A DNA stretch of 64,000 nucleotides, taken from contig CAZIFC010000001.1 of assembly GCA_964538355.1 (NCBI GenBank), forward strand, positions 196,721 through 260,720, written 5' to 3'. Below the pieces are notes generated by a model. It searched no databases. It saw only the letters and a list, made by a program, of their open reading frames with translations, and was not told the DNA's origin. Positions 18,295 to 26,795 of the stretch are shown here, piece after piece. The position numbers and the translations under genes were made by a program. Position 1 is the stretch's first letter, and the number at the start of each line of letters is the position of its first letter. The DNA comes from Bilophila sp964538355 (GTDB lineage Bacteria > Desulfobacterota > Desulfovibrionia > Desulfovibrionales > Desulfovibrionaceae).

Positions 18295-18675
18295 ATGACC
18301 GATCTGACTGGAACCCTCTGGATAGCGGGCGGGGGTGCTGTCGGGGCCTATCTCCGCTTCCAGATTTCGGCCTGGTTCGCCGAGTGGTTCGGCAAGGCCT
18401 TCCCCTACGGAACGCTGTTCGTCAACGTGGCAGGTTCATTCATCATGGGACTGATTGTCGGGGCCATCAAAATGGGAGCCATTCCGGCCATTCCCTGGCA
18501 CGACTTCATTGCGGAAGGCTTTCTCGGTGCGCTGACGACGTTCTCCACCTTTTCGATGGACACCTTTGCGGCCTTTCGTGACGGAACTCCGGGAAAGGCC
18601 ATCCTCAACGTGCTCCTGAACATGGTTCTGTGTCTCTGCGGCACTGCAATCGGCTTTTTCCTGCTGATCTCCTAG
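18295..18675 (+). CDS. crcB: Fluc/CrcB fluoride channel subunit 1
   Basis: This is a four-helix inner-membrane protein of 126 aa. It carries the Fluc signatures GGAVGAYLRF, PYGTLFVNVAGSFIMG (with the pore asparagine) and GFLGALTTFSTFS (phenylalanine box). Fluc dimers export fluoride ions down their electrochemical gradient and protect cytoplasmic enzymes. The neighbouring gene, 9 bp downstream, encodes a related subunit, so this is probably one half of an antiparallel heterodimer. ATG 18295 has CAGGAGG upstream. Confidence 0.9.
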   Translation: MTDLTGTLWIAGGGAVGAYLRFQISAWFAEWFGKAFPYGTLFVNVAGSFIMGLIVGAIKMGAIPAIPWHDFIAEGFLGALTTFSTFSMDTFAAFRDGTPGKAILNVLLNMVLCLCGTAIGFFLLIS

Positions 18676-18684
18676 GAGGCCCTC

Positions 18685-19083
18685 ATGTCGTACATTGAAA
18701 ACGCCATCGCCGTGCTCTGCGGCGGCGCGGTCGGGGCGGGCTGCCGCTATTGGCTCAATATCGGGATCATGGATGCCGCCCTGCCCATGACCTTCCCCCT
18801 CGGCATTCTGTGCATCAATATGCTCGGAGCCTTTCTCATGGGTCTCCTGCAAGGCTGGATGAAACTGACCGGAAAGCCCTTCAAGACAGGCTACAGCCTG
18901 CTGGGAACAGGCTTCCTCGGCGGTTTCACCACCTTCTCGACCTTCTCCCTCGACACCTTCAACCTGTATCATGCCGATGACATCATGCTTGCCTGCGTGA
19001 ACATCACCCTGAACACGGTCATCTGTATCTGCGCCGTCTGGTCCGGTTATCGCCTGATCGAGCCGCGAACGGCGACCGCCTGA
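18685..19083 (+). CDS. crcB: Fluc/CrcB fluoride channel subunit 2
   Basis: This is the second four-helix Fluc subunit (132 aa), with GGAVGAGCRYWL, FPLGILCINMLGAFLMG and GFLGGFTTFSTFSLDT. Bacteria with two tandem crcB genes generally need both, and the products insert in opposite topology. AGGAGG is at 18673-18678. These are the last genes of the urease-side transcript, which ends at the hairpin at 19156. Fluoride is a known inhibitor of the urease nickel centre, so the placement could be functional. Confidence 0.9.
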   Translation: MSYIENAIAVLCGGAVGAGCRYWLNIGIMDAALPMTFPLGILCINMLGAFLMGLLQGWMKLTGKPFKTGYSLLGTGFLGGFTTFSTFSLDTFNLYHADDIMLACVNITLNTVICICAVWSGYRLIEPRTATA

Positions 19084-19155
19084 ACCGCGGCATCCCGCTT
19101 CCCGGAGGGAAGATAGGCTAGTGCTTTTTACGATGACACAGGCAGAGACGGGTAT

Positions 19156-19192
19156 GCACAGGATGAGGGCCATCGTGTCCTCATCCTTGTGC
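19156..19192 (+). terminator. Terminator at the end of the urease-Fluc cluster
   Basis: A strong stem pairs GCACAGGATGAGG with CCTCATCCTTGTGC, with one bulged T, and is followed by CTTTCTC. It lies 73 bp past the second Fluc gene. Confidence 0.75.
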
Positions 19193-19658
19193 CTTTCTCA
19201 TATGCTCCCATCGCGGAGAGAAACGCCAGAACGCCGGCGGCCTGAAAAAGAGCGGAATCAATCGGTTGAACAGAAGCGTCCTACATGGCCGAGAAAAGGG
19301 TACCAAGCGTGCCTGACCTGAACCCGGATACAGCCATTGATGGGTATCTGTACGGTGCGGCCTTCAAGAAGCAACGGCTGATTGGCGAAATGAAGGCTGT
19401 AGCCCGCAAGCAAACGCGTCATCGCCATTGAAATATAAAGAACATTGTCTCTATGCTTTTTTAAAAACAAAAGTCTTGCATTGCAGATTATTTTGTGCTT
19501 AATATAACAAAAAAGTGTTTTAAAGTACTTAGCGAGGTCGGATATGCCGGTTTTTCCCCTTTCAAGGGTTTCTTTTGATTTGAACCAAAACCCGCACGCC
19601 ATCCACCTCCTGTATCTTTCTGTCATATGCAGAGAGAGTGCCTTTCCATTACACTGAG
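19193..19658. other. AT-rich spacer without a recognisable gene
   Basis: About 470 bp between the urease cluster and the amidohydrolase gene, low in GC from about 19430. A short plus-strand frame starting at 19284 (MAEKRVPSVPDL) runs about 48 codons with no ribosome site and no family resemblance. A minus-strand frame covering most of the region has no recognisable features. A small hairpin (CCCTT/AAGGG) lies near 19560. It probably holds the promoter and leader of the amidohydrolase, or a small RNA that ends at the next terminator. Confidence 0.4.
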
Positions 19659-19695
19659 AAAAATCGGTCTGCCTGTGTGCATGACCGATTTTTTT
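19659..19695 (+). terminator. Terminator-like hairpin upstream of the amidohydrolase
   Basis: The stem AAAAATCGGTC / GACCGATTTTT with a 13-nt loop is followed by further T residues. It lies about 100 bp before the amidohydrolase start and about 500 bp after the previous terminator, with no gene between. It therefore either ends a small RNA or attenuates the downstream gene. Confidence 0.7.
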
Positions 19696-19792
19696 GTGCC
19701 CTAGGGGGGAACGCCTTTCCGTTCGCAGGCAGTGGCTGTGCAAAGAGGGTGGCGTTACGTTCCGGAACAACCTTAATGTCAGGGGGGAATGT

Positions 19793-22639
19793 ATGAAAAA
19801 CCGTGTAAAGAAGCATGCGCTGTCTTTCGCGGCGGTCATGGCGATGGTTCTCGGCGGCGGTATGCAGCTCTATGCTGCCGACAAAATGGCCGATACCATT
19901 TACCGTAACGGGAAAATCTATACCATTACTGAAGACTTCCACCGCCCGTCCAAGCTGAAAACCCCGGATACAGCCGAAGTCGTCGCCACGCTGAATGGCA
20001 TCATTGTTTTCGTCGGTACGGAAGCGGAAGCCAAGGCGGCAGGCTATCTTGATATCAAAGACATCAAGGACGTGGATCTGAAGGGCAAAACCATGTTGCC
20101 CGGCTTTGTCGACGGGCACGGCCACTTCCCCAACCAGGGCCGCATCGATCTCTTTCAGGTCAACCTGAACAGTCCGCCCATCGGAACCATGGACAGTATT
20201 GAAGACTACATCGTCGCACTGGCTGCGATGGCCTCCAAGACTGAAAAGGGCAAGCTCATCGACGGCGTGGGATACGACGATACCCTGGTCAAGGAAGGGC
20301 GTCATCCCAATAAGGACGATCTCGACAGGGCGAGCCTCGATCACCCCATCGTCTGCCTGCATACCTCGGAGCACCTGCGCGTTGCAAACAGTTTGGCTCT
20401 TAAGAATTCCGGCATTGATTCCAAGTACATCAATGCGGATGGCGTCTATGTGAAAGACGGCGTTGAATATCCCGGCGTCTGGACCCGCAAGGCCGCTGAC
20501 GGTTCTTGGGAAGTGACTGGCGTTTTGGCTGAATCCGCCGCCATGGGCCTTCTCAAGGCGGGAAAGGCTCCGGTCGTTACCGATAAGAATGCAAAGGCGG
20601 TTGCCCGCACGTCGCAGGTTTACGCAGCGGCGGGCGTGACGACTGCGGATCAGGGCGCGGGCGTCTTCGCCATGCCCGCAGGTCTGGGGCCCGACGGCAA
20701 GTTCACCTATAGCGGGTATAACCTTGGGGAAGTGCAGGCTGGCCTTCAGCGCGGCGTCATGGGCGTGCGTCTCATTCTGCACCCCTTCGCCTATATGAAC
20801 ATTGGCGTAGCCGATCTTGGCGAAATCTCCCGTATGTCCCTTGGCTGGACCGGGAAGAACTACAAGGAAAAAGGCCCGGACTCTCCTTCCGTCGGCGACG
20901 ACATCACCAGCCTGAGCCTGAAGAATGTGATTGGCGGCGAAGCTCCGGAAGGGCTGCCCGCAAACCACATCTTCATGGGCACCTGGAAGTTTGTATACGA
21001 CGGTTCGAACCAGGGCTACACCGGATATTTCAAGGCCCCCGGCTACTGGAACCCCGCATGGGGCGGATATGAGGCTGGATATGACGGCCTGCCCAGTGCG
21101 GTGACCTATACCAAGGAAAAGCTGGAGGAACAGGTCGACTTCTACCACGCCAAGGGCGAGCCTTTCGAAATCCACACCAACGGCAGCCAGGCCGCGGAAG
21201 ATTTCATTACGGCGGTGGAAAAGGCCGTTGCCGCCCATCCTGAAGTCAAGGACATGCGCCACACGTCGATCCACGCGCAGATGATGGAACGCCAGCACAT
21301 CGAACGCCTTGTGGGTGACTACTCCAAGCTCGACGCCACGAAAGACATGTACAACAATCTGTCCGGTACCGCCGTGGACACCGACCTGCGTGCCGCCCTC
21401 GGCAACGGACAGCTGATGCGCGATCAGAACATGATCAACTCCTACTTCATCAACCACACCTATTTCTGGGGAGATCGCCATCTGGAAATCTTCATGGGCC
21501 CGGGACGCGGCAAGAATATGAACCCCGCCGGCTGGAGCGTCGCTATGGACAGCCTCTACACGTTCCATAACGACACCACCGTGACCCCGATCTCGCCGCT
21601 CCGCAGCCTGGAATCTGCCGTAACCCGCATCTCGGCTCCGACGGCCCTCGGCCCCGGCGGCACACTGGTCAGCGGCGAAGGCAAGGATCTCGACGCCACC
21701 GCCTATTATCCCGAGGTAAAGGACGGCGCGGAAAAGCCGTTCTGGAACTACGACCAACGCGTCAACGTGTTGCAGGCCCTGCACGGCGTGACCATCGTGC
21801 CCGCCTACCAGAACCGTCTTGAAGATCGTATCGGCTCCATTGCTGAAGGCAAGTTTGCGGATTTCGTCATCCTCGACAAGGACCCCTTCAAGGTCGCTCC
21901 TGCAGATTTGGCGGAAATGCGCGTTGCCACAACGGTAGTCGGCGGGAATGTCGTCCACGGCGTATTGCCCGCTTCGGACATCTTCCTTGGTCAGTTTGCC
22001 GCCAGCTACGAGCAGGCTGCCGATGTCCGCATGCCCAAGAATGTCAGGAGCACGCTGATTTCCCCCGATGAGGCCGCCAAGCAGTTCGCGCCTCTGCCCA
22101 AGGACAGCAAGAGCCTTGGCACGGTCGATTTCATCGCTGACGTGACCGAAGGCAAGAGTGCGGTCTTCCAGATGAACTTCCTCGGAAACGGTGCGCCGCT
22201 CGGCAGCCTCCAGCTCCATAAGGTGACCGCAAACACGGCTACGGCGTACACGTATGGCAAGCCGTCTCCGGACGACATGGGCACGGCGGACGGCCAGTGG
22301 TGGGTCGCCAGCCTTGAGAACCCCACCATGCCCATCACCGACATGTCCACGAAGCTGGATATGGATCGTACCTATGTAGCGTTTTTTGTCATCGCCGATA
22401 ACGGTGCCTACGACAGTGCCGAGGAAATCGGGAAGATAGCCGATCCGCTGTCCCTGTTCACCACGGAACAGCTGCCGAACAACGGCGCGACGCCTGAAGG
22501 CAACGGCAACAGCGGTGACAATGGCGGCAGCAGCGGCGGAGGCTGCACTGTCGGTTCCACGCCTTCGTATGATCTTCTGGTTCTGTTCCTCGGCTTCACG
22601 GCCGTAGCCGCCATCCGCGTACTGCGCAGGAAGAGCTAG
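19793..22639 (+). CDS. Exported amidohydrolase (YtcJ-like) with CTERM-type sorting tail
   Basis: This 948-aa metal-dependent hydrolase has a signal peptide at about residues 1-27 (ending LYAA). The Amidohydrolase_3/YtcJ-like domain includes the first metal-binding motif in LPGFVDGHGHFPNQG, HTSEHLRVANS, and the C-terminal IGSIAEGKFADFVILDKDPF. About 300 residues beyond that domain are unassigned. The last 45 residues form a tripartite sorting signal: a Gly/Ser/Asn linker, GGGC, a hydrophobic helix (YDLLVLFLGFTAVAAI) and a basic end (RVLRRKS). This resembles Synerg-CTERM or other cysteine-type CTERM signals processed by an intramembrane protease. ATG 19793 has AGGGGGGAA upstream. The substrate is unknown; an amide or urea derivative that feeds the nearby urease is possible but unsupported. 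Confidence 0.85.
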   Translation: MKNRVKKHALSFAAVMAMVLGGGMQLYAADKMADTIYRNGKIYTITEDFHRPSKLKTPDTAEVVATLNGIIVFVGTEAEAKAAGYLDIKDIKDVDLKGKTMLPGFVDGHGHFPNQGRIDLFQVNLNSPPIGTMDSIEDYIVALAAMASKTEKGKLIDGVGYDDTLVKEGRHPNKDDLDRASLDHPIVCLHTSEHLRVANSLALKNSGIDSKYINADGVYVKDGVEYPGVWTRKAADGSWEVTGVLAESAAMGLLKAGKAPVVTDKNAKAVARTSQVYAAAGVTTADQGAGVFAMPAGLGPDGKFTYSGYNLGEVQAGLQRGVMGVRLILHPFAYMNIGVADLGEISRMSLGWTGKNYKEKGPDSPSVGDDITSLSLKNVIGGEAPEGLPANHIFMGTWKFVYDGSNQGYTGYFKAPGYWNPAWGGYEAGYDGLPSAVTYTKEKLEEQVDFYHAKGEPFEIHTNGSQAAEDFITAVEKAVAAHPEVKDMRHTSIHAQMMERQHIERLVGDYSKLDATKDMYNNLSGTAVDTDLRAALGNGQLMRDQNMINSYFINHTYFWGDRHLEIFMGPGRGKNMNPAGWSVAMDSLYTFHNDTTVTPISPLRSLESAVTRISAPTALGPGGTLVSGEGKDLDATAYYPEVKDGAEKPFWNYDQRVNVLQALHGVTIVPAYQNRLEDRIGSIAEGKFADFVILDKDPFKVAPADLAEMRVATTVVGGNVVHGVLPASDIFLGQFAASYEQAADVRMPKNVRSTLISPDEAAKQFAPLPKDSKSLGTVDFIADVTEGKSAVFQMNFLGNGAPLGSLQLHKVTANTATAYTYGKPSPDDMGTADGQWWVASLENPTMPITDMSTKLDMDRTYVAFFVIADNGAYDSAEEIGKIADPLSLFTTEQLPNNGATPEGNGNSGDNGGSSGGGCTVGSTPSYDLLVLFLGFTAVAAIRVLRRKS

Positions 22640-22749
22640 ATCGCCCTGGATTCGTGGAGGAGGCTTTGCTCCGGTACCAAACCTCTTCACTGAACCGGTG
22701 ATGGGGGATACCGGTACAAATGGCTCCTTCTAAAAAAGCCCCCCTCTAC

Positions 22750-22797
22750 AAGATGCCTCCTCTTCTAGACCAAAGAAGAGGAGGCATCTTCTCTTTT
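22750..22797 (+). terminator. Strong terminator after the amidohydrolase
   Basis: A perfect 17-bp stem (22750-22766 with 22774-22790) and a 7-nt loop is followed by CTCTTTT. Confidence 0.9.
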
Positions 22798-22899
22798 GTC
22801 CATGCGGGGCATACGCCAGAGCATCCCGGGAGGGAAAGACGCTTGTTATAAATATACAGACAAAACTAATAGTTATAGAAAATTTTTTCTTTTAGGGAA

Positions 22900-23020
22900 G
22901 AACTTGAGGCTGGTTGCATTGCGGACAGCCAGCAAAAGAACAGCTCGATAGCTGTATGCCCGGAGGAGACGAAAAGGAGACAACCTTTCACCTCGGCGCA
23001 GAGCCGCCGGAGGGCAACCG
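22900..23020 (+). promoter_or_regulatory. Possible structured leader of the ECF metal transporter genes
   Basis: Between an AT-rich promoter-like stretch (near 22840-22890) and the cbiQ-like start codon are three short stems: GGCTG/CAGCC (22908-22912 and 22926-22930), CAGCT/AGCTG (22941-22945 and 22950-22954) and CGGC/GCCG near 22994-23006. Metal or cobalamin riboswitches often precede ECF transporters, but I cannot match this leader to the cobalamin, NiCo or Moco consensus. It is flagged as structure only. Confidence 0.25.
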
Positions 23021-23022
23021 CC

Positions 23023-23787
23023 ATGTTCGACGAACCTTTTGCGGTGGGGAACTCCCCTATCCATACACTTGACCCGCGGGTCCGCATCGCACTGGCGGCG
23101 GCCTGCGCCATCAGCCTCTCCCTGCTGCAACATCCGCTTCCCGCCCTGGCGGGCCTTGCCGGAGCCGCCAGCCTGTTTGCGGCAAGCCGCCCGCCCCTGA
23201 TGCCAGCCTTGCGGCGTCTCCTCGCCGTCAACCTGTTTATCCTCTTTCTCTGGCTGACGGTTCCCTTCAGCGTCCCCGGCGATCCCCTGCTCTCGTTGCG
23301 GGGGGCGGAGCTCACCAGACAGGGCATCATGCTGGCCCTGCTCGTCACCATCAAGGCCAACGCGCTGGTGCTGCTCTTCCTAGCCCTTGTTGCAACCATG
23401 CCTTCCCCCACCATCGGCTACGCGCTGGAGCGGCTGCATTTTCCCCCGAAACTCGTCTTCCTCTTCCTGTTTTCCTGCCGCTACATCCACGTTATCGGGG
23501 AAGAATGGGAACGGCTGCACACGGCTGCCCGGCTGCGAGGTTTTGTTCCGCGGACGAATGGGCATACCTACCGGACCGTCGGTTCCATGCTGGGCATGGT
23601 TTTCGTGCGGAGTTTCGACCGCGCCGTCAGAGTCCATGAAGCCATGCGGCTTCGGGGCTTTTGCGGGCAATTCCGGTCTACGGCGGTCTTCCGGGCCACC
23701 GGGCGGGATCTTGCCTTTGCCGTCTTGATTCTGGTTTGCCTGACCGCCGTGGTCATTTACGATTTTCAGGAGCTGTCCCATGTATGA
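23023..23787 (+). CDS. ECF transporter T component (CbiQ/NikQ-like)
   Basis: This is the transmembrane coupling subunit of an energy-coupling-factor importer, 254 aa. It has about five to six helices and the two cytoplasmic Ala-Arg-Gly coupling motifs AARLRGF and AMRLRGF that dock on the ATPases. The opening LDPRVRIALAAACAISLSLL is typical of CbiQ. It overlaps the following ATPase gene by 8 bp. No substrate-binding S component (NikM/CbiM or NikN) is in the window, so that part must be encoded elsewhere. Nickel is the likeliest substrate because of the urease nearby. Confidence 0.85.
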   Translation: MFDEPFAVGNSPIHTLDPRVRIALAAACAISLSLLQHPLPALAGLAGAASLFAASRPPLMPALRRLLAVNLFILFLWLTVPFSVPGDPLLSLRGAELTRQGIMLALLVTIKANALVLLFLALVATMPSPTIGYALERLHFPPKLVFLFLFSCRYIHVIGEEWERLHTAARLRGFVPRTNGHTYRTVGSMLGMVFVRSFDRAVRVHEAMRLRGFCGQFRSTAVFRATGRDLAFAVLILVCLTAVVIYDFQELSHV

Positions 23788-24550
23788 CGCCCCCATTCTT
23801 GAACTCGATCAGCTGACCTTTGCCTACCGTGAAGGCCGCGAGCTGTTGAACAAGGCCTCCCTCTCCCTCCGTCCGGGAGAGCATCTCGGCTTTTACGGGC
23901 CAAACGGCTGTGGAAAGACCACCCTGTTTCGTCTGATCATGGGGCTTTCCGTCCCTTCCGGCGGGCGTATCCTTTTTCATGGGCAGGCGGTGCAGGGCGA
24001 GCTGGGCTTTCGGATGCTCCGCCGGCGCGTGGGGCTGGTGCTCCAGCACGCGGAAGATCAGCTTTTCTGCCCGACCGTGCTGGAGGATGTGGCCTTTGGC
24101 CCTCTGAATCTGGGAATGGGCCGCGAGGAGGCCGCCGAGTGCGCCAGACAGACGCTCCGGCGGCTCGGACTGGACGGCTTTGAAAGCCGCCTCACGCACC
24201 GCCTTTCCGGAGGAGAAAAGAAACTGGTTTCCCTTGCCGCAGTCATGGCCATGTCCCCGGAGGTTCTGCTGCTGGACGAACCGACCAACGGGCTGGACCC
24301 CGAGGCACGGGAGCGGCTTATCGCCATCCTTAACCGCATTCCCGACGCGCGCATTGCCATTTCCCACGACTGGGACTTTCTGGCGGAAACCTCGTCCGGC
24401 TATCTGACTCTTGCGGACGGCAAGCTTTCAAGCTCCTCCCCCTCGTTGTTCCATAGGCATGTGCACAACCACCCGCTGGGCGATGTGCTGCACAGGCATG
24501 AGGGCAGGCCTTCGCGCACGGCAAGGGAGCTGTACGGAACCGGAGCCTGA
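23780..24550 (+). CDS. ECF transporter ATP-binding protein (CbiO/NikO-like)
   Basis: This is the ABC ATPase that powers the ECF importer, 256 aa. It has Walker A GPNGCGKTT (residues 40-48), a Q-loop (LVLQHAEDQLF), signature LSGGEKK, Walker B VLLLDEP, D-loop GLDPEA and H-loop (ISHDWDF). After the ATPase core it carries a histidine-rich tail, FHRHVHNHPLGDVLHRHEG, of the kind seen in nickel and cobalt transport proteins. The gene starts inside the end of the T-component gene. With the His-rich UreE tail, it points to nickel handling. Confidence 0.87.
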   Translation: MYDAPILELDQLTFAYREGRELLNKASLSLRPGEHLGFYGPNGCGKTTLFRLIMGLSVPSGGRILFHGQAVQGELGFRMLRRRVGLVLQHAEDQLFCPTVLEDVAFGPLNLGMGREEAAECARQTLRRLGLDGFESRLTHRLSGGEKKLVSLAAVMAMSPEVLLLDEPTNGLDPEARERLIAILNRIPDARIAISHDWDFLAETSSGYLTLADGKLSSSSPSLFHRHVHNHPLGDVLHRHEGRPSRTARELYGTGA

Positions 24551-24565
24551 TCCACCCAGCAAAAA

Positions 24566-24602
24566 CGAACAGGCAGCCGAATCCTATCCGGCTGCCTGTT
24601 CG
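24566..24602. terminator. Terminator between convergent ECF and TSCPD genes
   Basis: A perfect 14-bp stem (CGAACAGGCAGCCG / CGGCTGCCTGTTCG) has a T-run only on the minus strand (TTTTT after the stem). It therefore terminates the TSCPD gene and may also stop plus-strand transcription. Confidence 0.85.
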
Positions 24603-24625
24603 TGTATACGAAGTACGTTATCAGA

Positions 24626-24886
24626 TTAGGCCTGATTGCGTGCCGCAAGCTCTCGCTTGAGCGCACGGGCGAGCTGATCGGGGCAGGAGGTGGGCTTGCT
24701 GCCGCAGCGGATGCCTTCGAGTCTGGCTACGGCTTCCTCGGCGGGCAGGCCTTCAACAAGGCGGGAAACGGCTTCAAGATTGCCGGGGCAACCGCCAGCA
24801 AAACGAATGCCGGTCACGCGGCCGTCATCGGTCAGGTGATACTGGAGCGAACTGGAACACACGCCCATAAGTGGTGCGATAGGCAT
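24626..24886 (-). CDS. TSCPD domain protein (TIGR03905-like)
   Basis: This is a small (86 aa) protein of the TSCPD family. The hallmark is TSCPDQLARALKREL near the C-terminus, with the upstream core VCSSSLQYHLTDDGRVTGIRFAGGCPGNLEAVSRLVEG. The same fold occurs at the end of adenosylcobalamin-dependent ribonucleotide reductases, but the stand-alone version has no proven function. The cysteines in CSSS, GGCPGN, GIRCGS and TSCPD suggest metal binding. Start 24886 (MPIAPLMG) has AAGGA upstream; the longer in-frame N-terminus is not family-like. Confidence 0.8.
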   Translation of the reverse strand: MPIAPLMGVCSSSLQYHLTDDGRVTGIRFAGGCPGNLEAVSRLVEGLPAEEAVARLEGIRCGSKPTSCPDQLARALKRELAARNQA

Positions 24887-25020
24887 GAAAAACAATCCTT
24901 CTTGAAACAAAATGTTAAAAAAGCAGGACAGGAATATCCCGTAACGGAGACAATACACATCCCTCGCCGAAAGGCAACCGGCGTCAGGAAGGCGAAGAGG
25001 CCGCCGCAGGCTCGGAACCG

Positions 25021-25329
25021 TTAATCGTCGCGGTCATCGTCGCGGTCGTCATCATCGTGTGAAACGCGCCATTGCGACCAGCCGCCGGATCTTCTGGGGC
25101 GTTCCCCTCCGTACCAGCGCAACTGTTCCTGCCGCGGCTGGATGATGCGCTCCAGAGAGCGTCCCACCCGATCCACGGATTCGACAAGATCTCCGAGGTT
25201 GTCCAGTGCCTGTGAAGCGTCCTCGAATGAATCATCGGCATGGGCGGGAGCCAGATGGAGCAGCCCGAAAAGAGCCAGAACGAAAAACAGTTTCGCGAAC
25301 ACGACAGACTCCTTGGTTCGTTTGGGCAT
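25021..25329 (-). CDS. Small exported protein with aspartate-rich tail
   Basis: This product of about 102 aa has no recognised family. It has a signal peptide (KLFFVLALFGLLHLAPAHA, cut before DDS), an amphipathic helix (DASQALDNLGDLVESVDRVGRSLERI) and a C-terminal DDDDRDDDRDD tail encoded by imperfect short DNA repeats. The acidic tail could bind cations. The ribosome site for this start is weak, and a start 81 bp upstream is possible. It lies alone between two convergent or divergent neighbours. Confidence 0.6.
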   Translation of the reverse strand: MPKRTKESVVFAKLFFVLALFGLLHLAPAHADDSFEDASQALDNLGDLVESVDRVGRSLERIIQPRQEQLRWYGGERPRRSGGWSQWRVSHDDDDRDDDRDD

Positions 25330-25535
25330 CGGCAAGCCGACGCGAGGGAAACATACTCCAAATTTTCCCGCGAGGAAACGAAAATGCAACGGCGTTTTTA
25401 CCTTTTCCAACCAGCGGAGAATACTTGCAATAGAGGGAATGCTCCGAGAAACAGATCATTCTATACGGGTTGACCCGCGACTTCTTTTGCAGAATCTGGA
25501 ATGAAAGACTTCCCCTTTACACGAGGTGAAACCCT

Positions 25536-26795
25536 ATGGCCCACCACTATTCAAACTCGCTTTACGACCGCCTTGCCGACCGGCTGAACGCCTTTCCGCA
25601 GGGCGCGCCCCTTTCCGCAAGCCTCTTTGCCATCCTGAAAATCCTTTTTTCCGAAAAGGAGGCCGGGCTGGTTGCCCAATTGCCCATCAAGCCCTTTACC
25701 GTGGCAAGGGCAGCCGAAATCTGGAAGCTCGACCAGACGGCTGCACGCAACATGCTGGAAGATCTCGCCGGGCGGGCCATGCTGCTCGACATGGAGATCA
25801 ACGGCGAACAGCGTTTCTGTCTCCCGCCGCCGATGGCCGGCTTTTTTGAATTTTCCATGATGCGCGTGCGCGGGGATGTGGATCAGCAGGCCCTGGCGGA
25901 GCTGTATTACCACTATTTGAATGTTGAAGAGGACTTCGTCAAGTCGCTCTTCGTGGAAAACGGCACACCGCTGGGGCGCGTCTTCGTTCAGGAGGCCGCC
26001 CTTCCCCAGGAGGACAAACTTGAAGTCCTCGACTACGAACGCGCCTCGCACATCATCAGGACAGCCTCGCACATCGGCATCAGCATGTGCTACTGCCGCC
26101 ACAAAATGCAGCACCTGGGCCGCGCCTGCGATGCGCCTCTCGATATCTGCATGACGTTCAACACCTCCGCCCGTTCGCTTATCAAGTACGGGCACGCGCG
26201 GCAGGTGGACGCTGCCGAATGTCTTGATCTGCTGGCTGCGGCACAGGGGCACAACCTTGTCCAGTTCGGGGAGAATACCCGGGAAGGCGTCAATTTCATC
26301 TGCAATTGCTGCGGGTGCTGTTGCGAGGCCCTGCTCGCGGTGAAACGGTTTGCCATTGCCCGGACCATTCACTCCAATTTCATTGCCCAAACCGGAGAAA
26401 CCTGCCGCGGGTGCGGCAAGTGCGTGTCAGTCTGTCCGGTGAACGCCATCCAGATGGAAGACGGCCCGGCAGGAAAGCGGTTTGCCCTCATCGATCCGGA
26501 ACGCTGCATCGGCTGCGGGGTCTGTGTGCGTTCCTGCGCCTCGTCGCATATCCGGCTGGAGGCCCGCCCCGAGCGTTCCATCACGCCGCTCAATACGGTC
26601 AACCGGGTGGTCGCCATGGCTGCGGAACGCGGGATGCTCAGGGAGCTTATCGAAGACAATGACGCAATGGGCAACCATCGCGTGATGGCGGCTGTCATCG
26701 GTGCGATCATGAAGCTCCCCGGTGCGCCAAAGGCCCTTGCCGTAGCGCAGCTGAAGTCCCGGTATCTGGAAAACCTGATCGGGAAAATGGGCTAG
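25536..26795 (+). CDS. 4Fe-4S dicluster protein with N-terminal winged-helix-like domain
   Basis: This is a 419-aa cytoplasmic iron-sulfur protein. The N-terminal third looks helical and winged-helix-like (PFTVARAAEIWKLDQTAARN). Then come unusual cysteine clusters, CYCRHKMQHLGRAC and CNCCGCCCEA, and a standard ferredoxin pair, CRGCGKCVSVCP and CIGCGVCVRSC. The shape matches uncharacterised Fe-S proteins of sulfate reducers and Geobacter that are annotated only as 4Fe-4S binding. The extra CxC and CNCC groups could hold additional clusters. An in-frame ATG is preceded by GAGGTG. Its redox partner is unknown. Confidence 0.78.
   Translation: MAHHYSNSLYDRLADRLNAFPQGAPLSASLFAILKILFSEKEAGLVAQLPIKPFTVARAAEIWKLDQTAARNMLEDLAGRAMLLDMEINGEQRFCLPPPMAGFFEFSMMRVRGDVDQQALAELYYHYLNVEEDFVKSLFVENGTPLGRVFVQEAALPQEDKLEVLDYERASHIIRTASHIGISMCYCRHKMQHLGRACDAPLDICMTFNTSARSLIKYGHARQVDAAECLDLLAAAQGHNLVQFGENTREGVNFICNCCGCCCEALLAVKRFAIARTIHSNFIAQTGETCRGCGKCVSVCPVNAIQMEDGPAGKRFALIDPERCIGCGVCVRSCASSHIRLEARPERSITPLNTVNRVVAMAAERGMLRELIEDNDAMGNHRVMAAVIGAIMKLPGAPKALAVAQLKSRYLENLIGKMG

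Noticed and set aside
19258..19839. A 193-codon minus-strand frame in the spacer before the amidohydrolase
   Set aside because: It crosses a terminator and the amidohydrolase leader, has no ribosome site and its peptide shows no domain or signal.
19649..22690. A 1,013-codon minus-strand frame opposite the amidohydrolase
   Set aside because: It is an antisense shadow of a GC-rich gene. The plus-strand product has a signal peptide, metal-binding motifs and a sorting tail.
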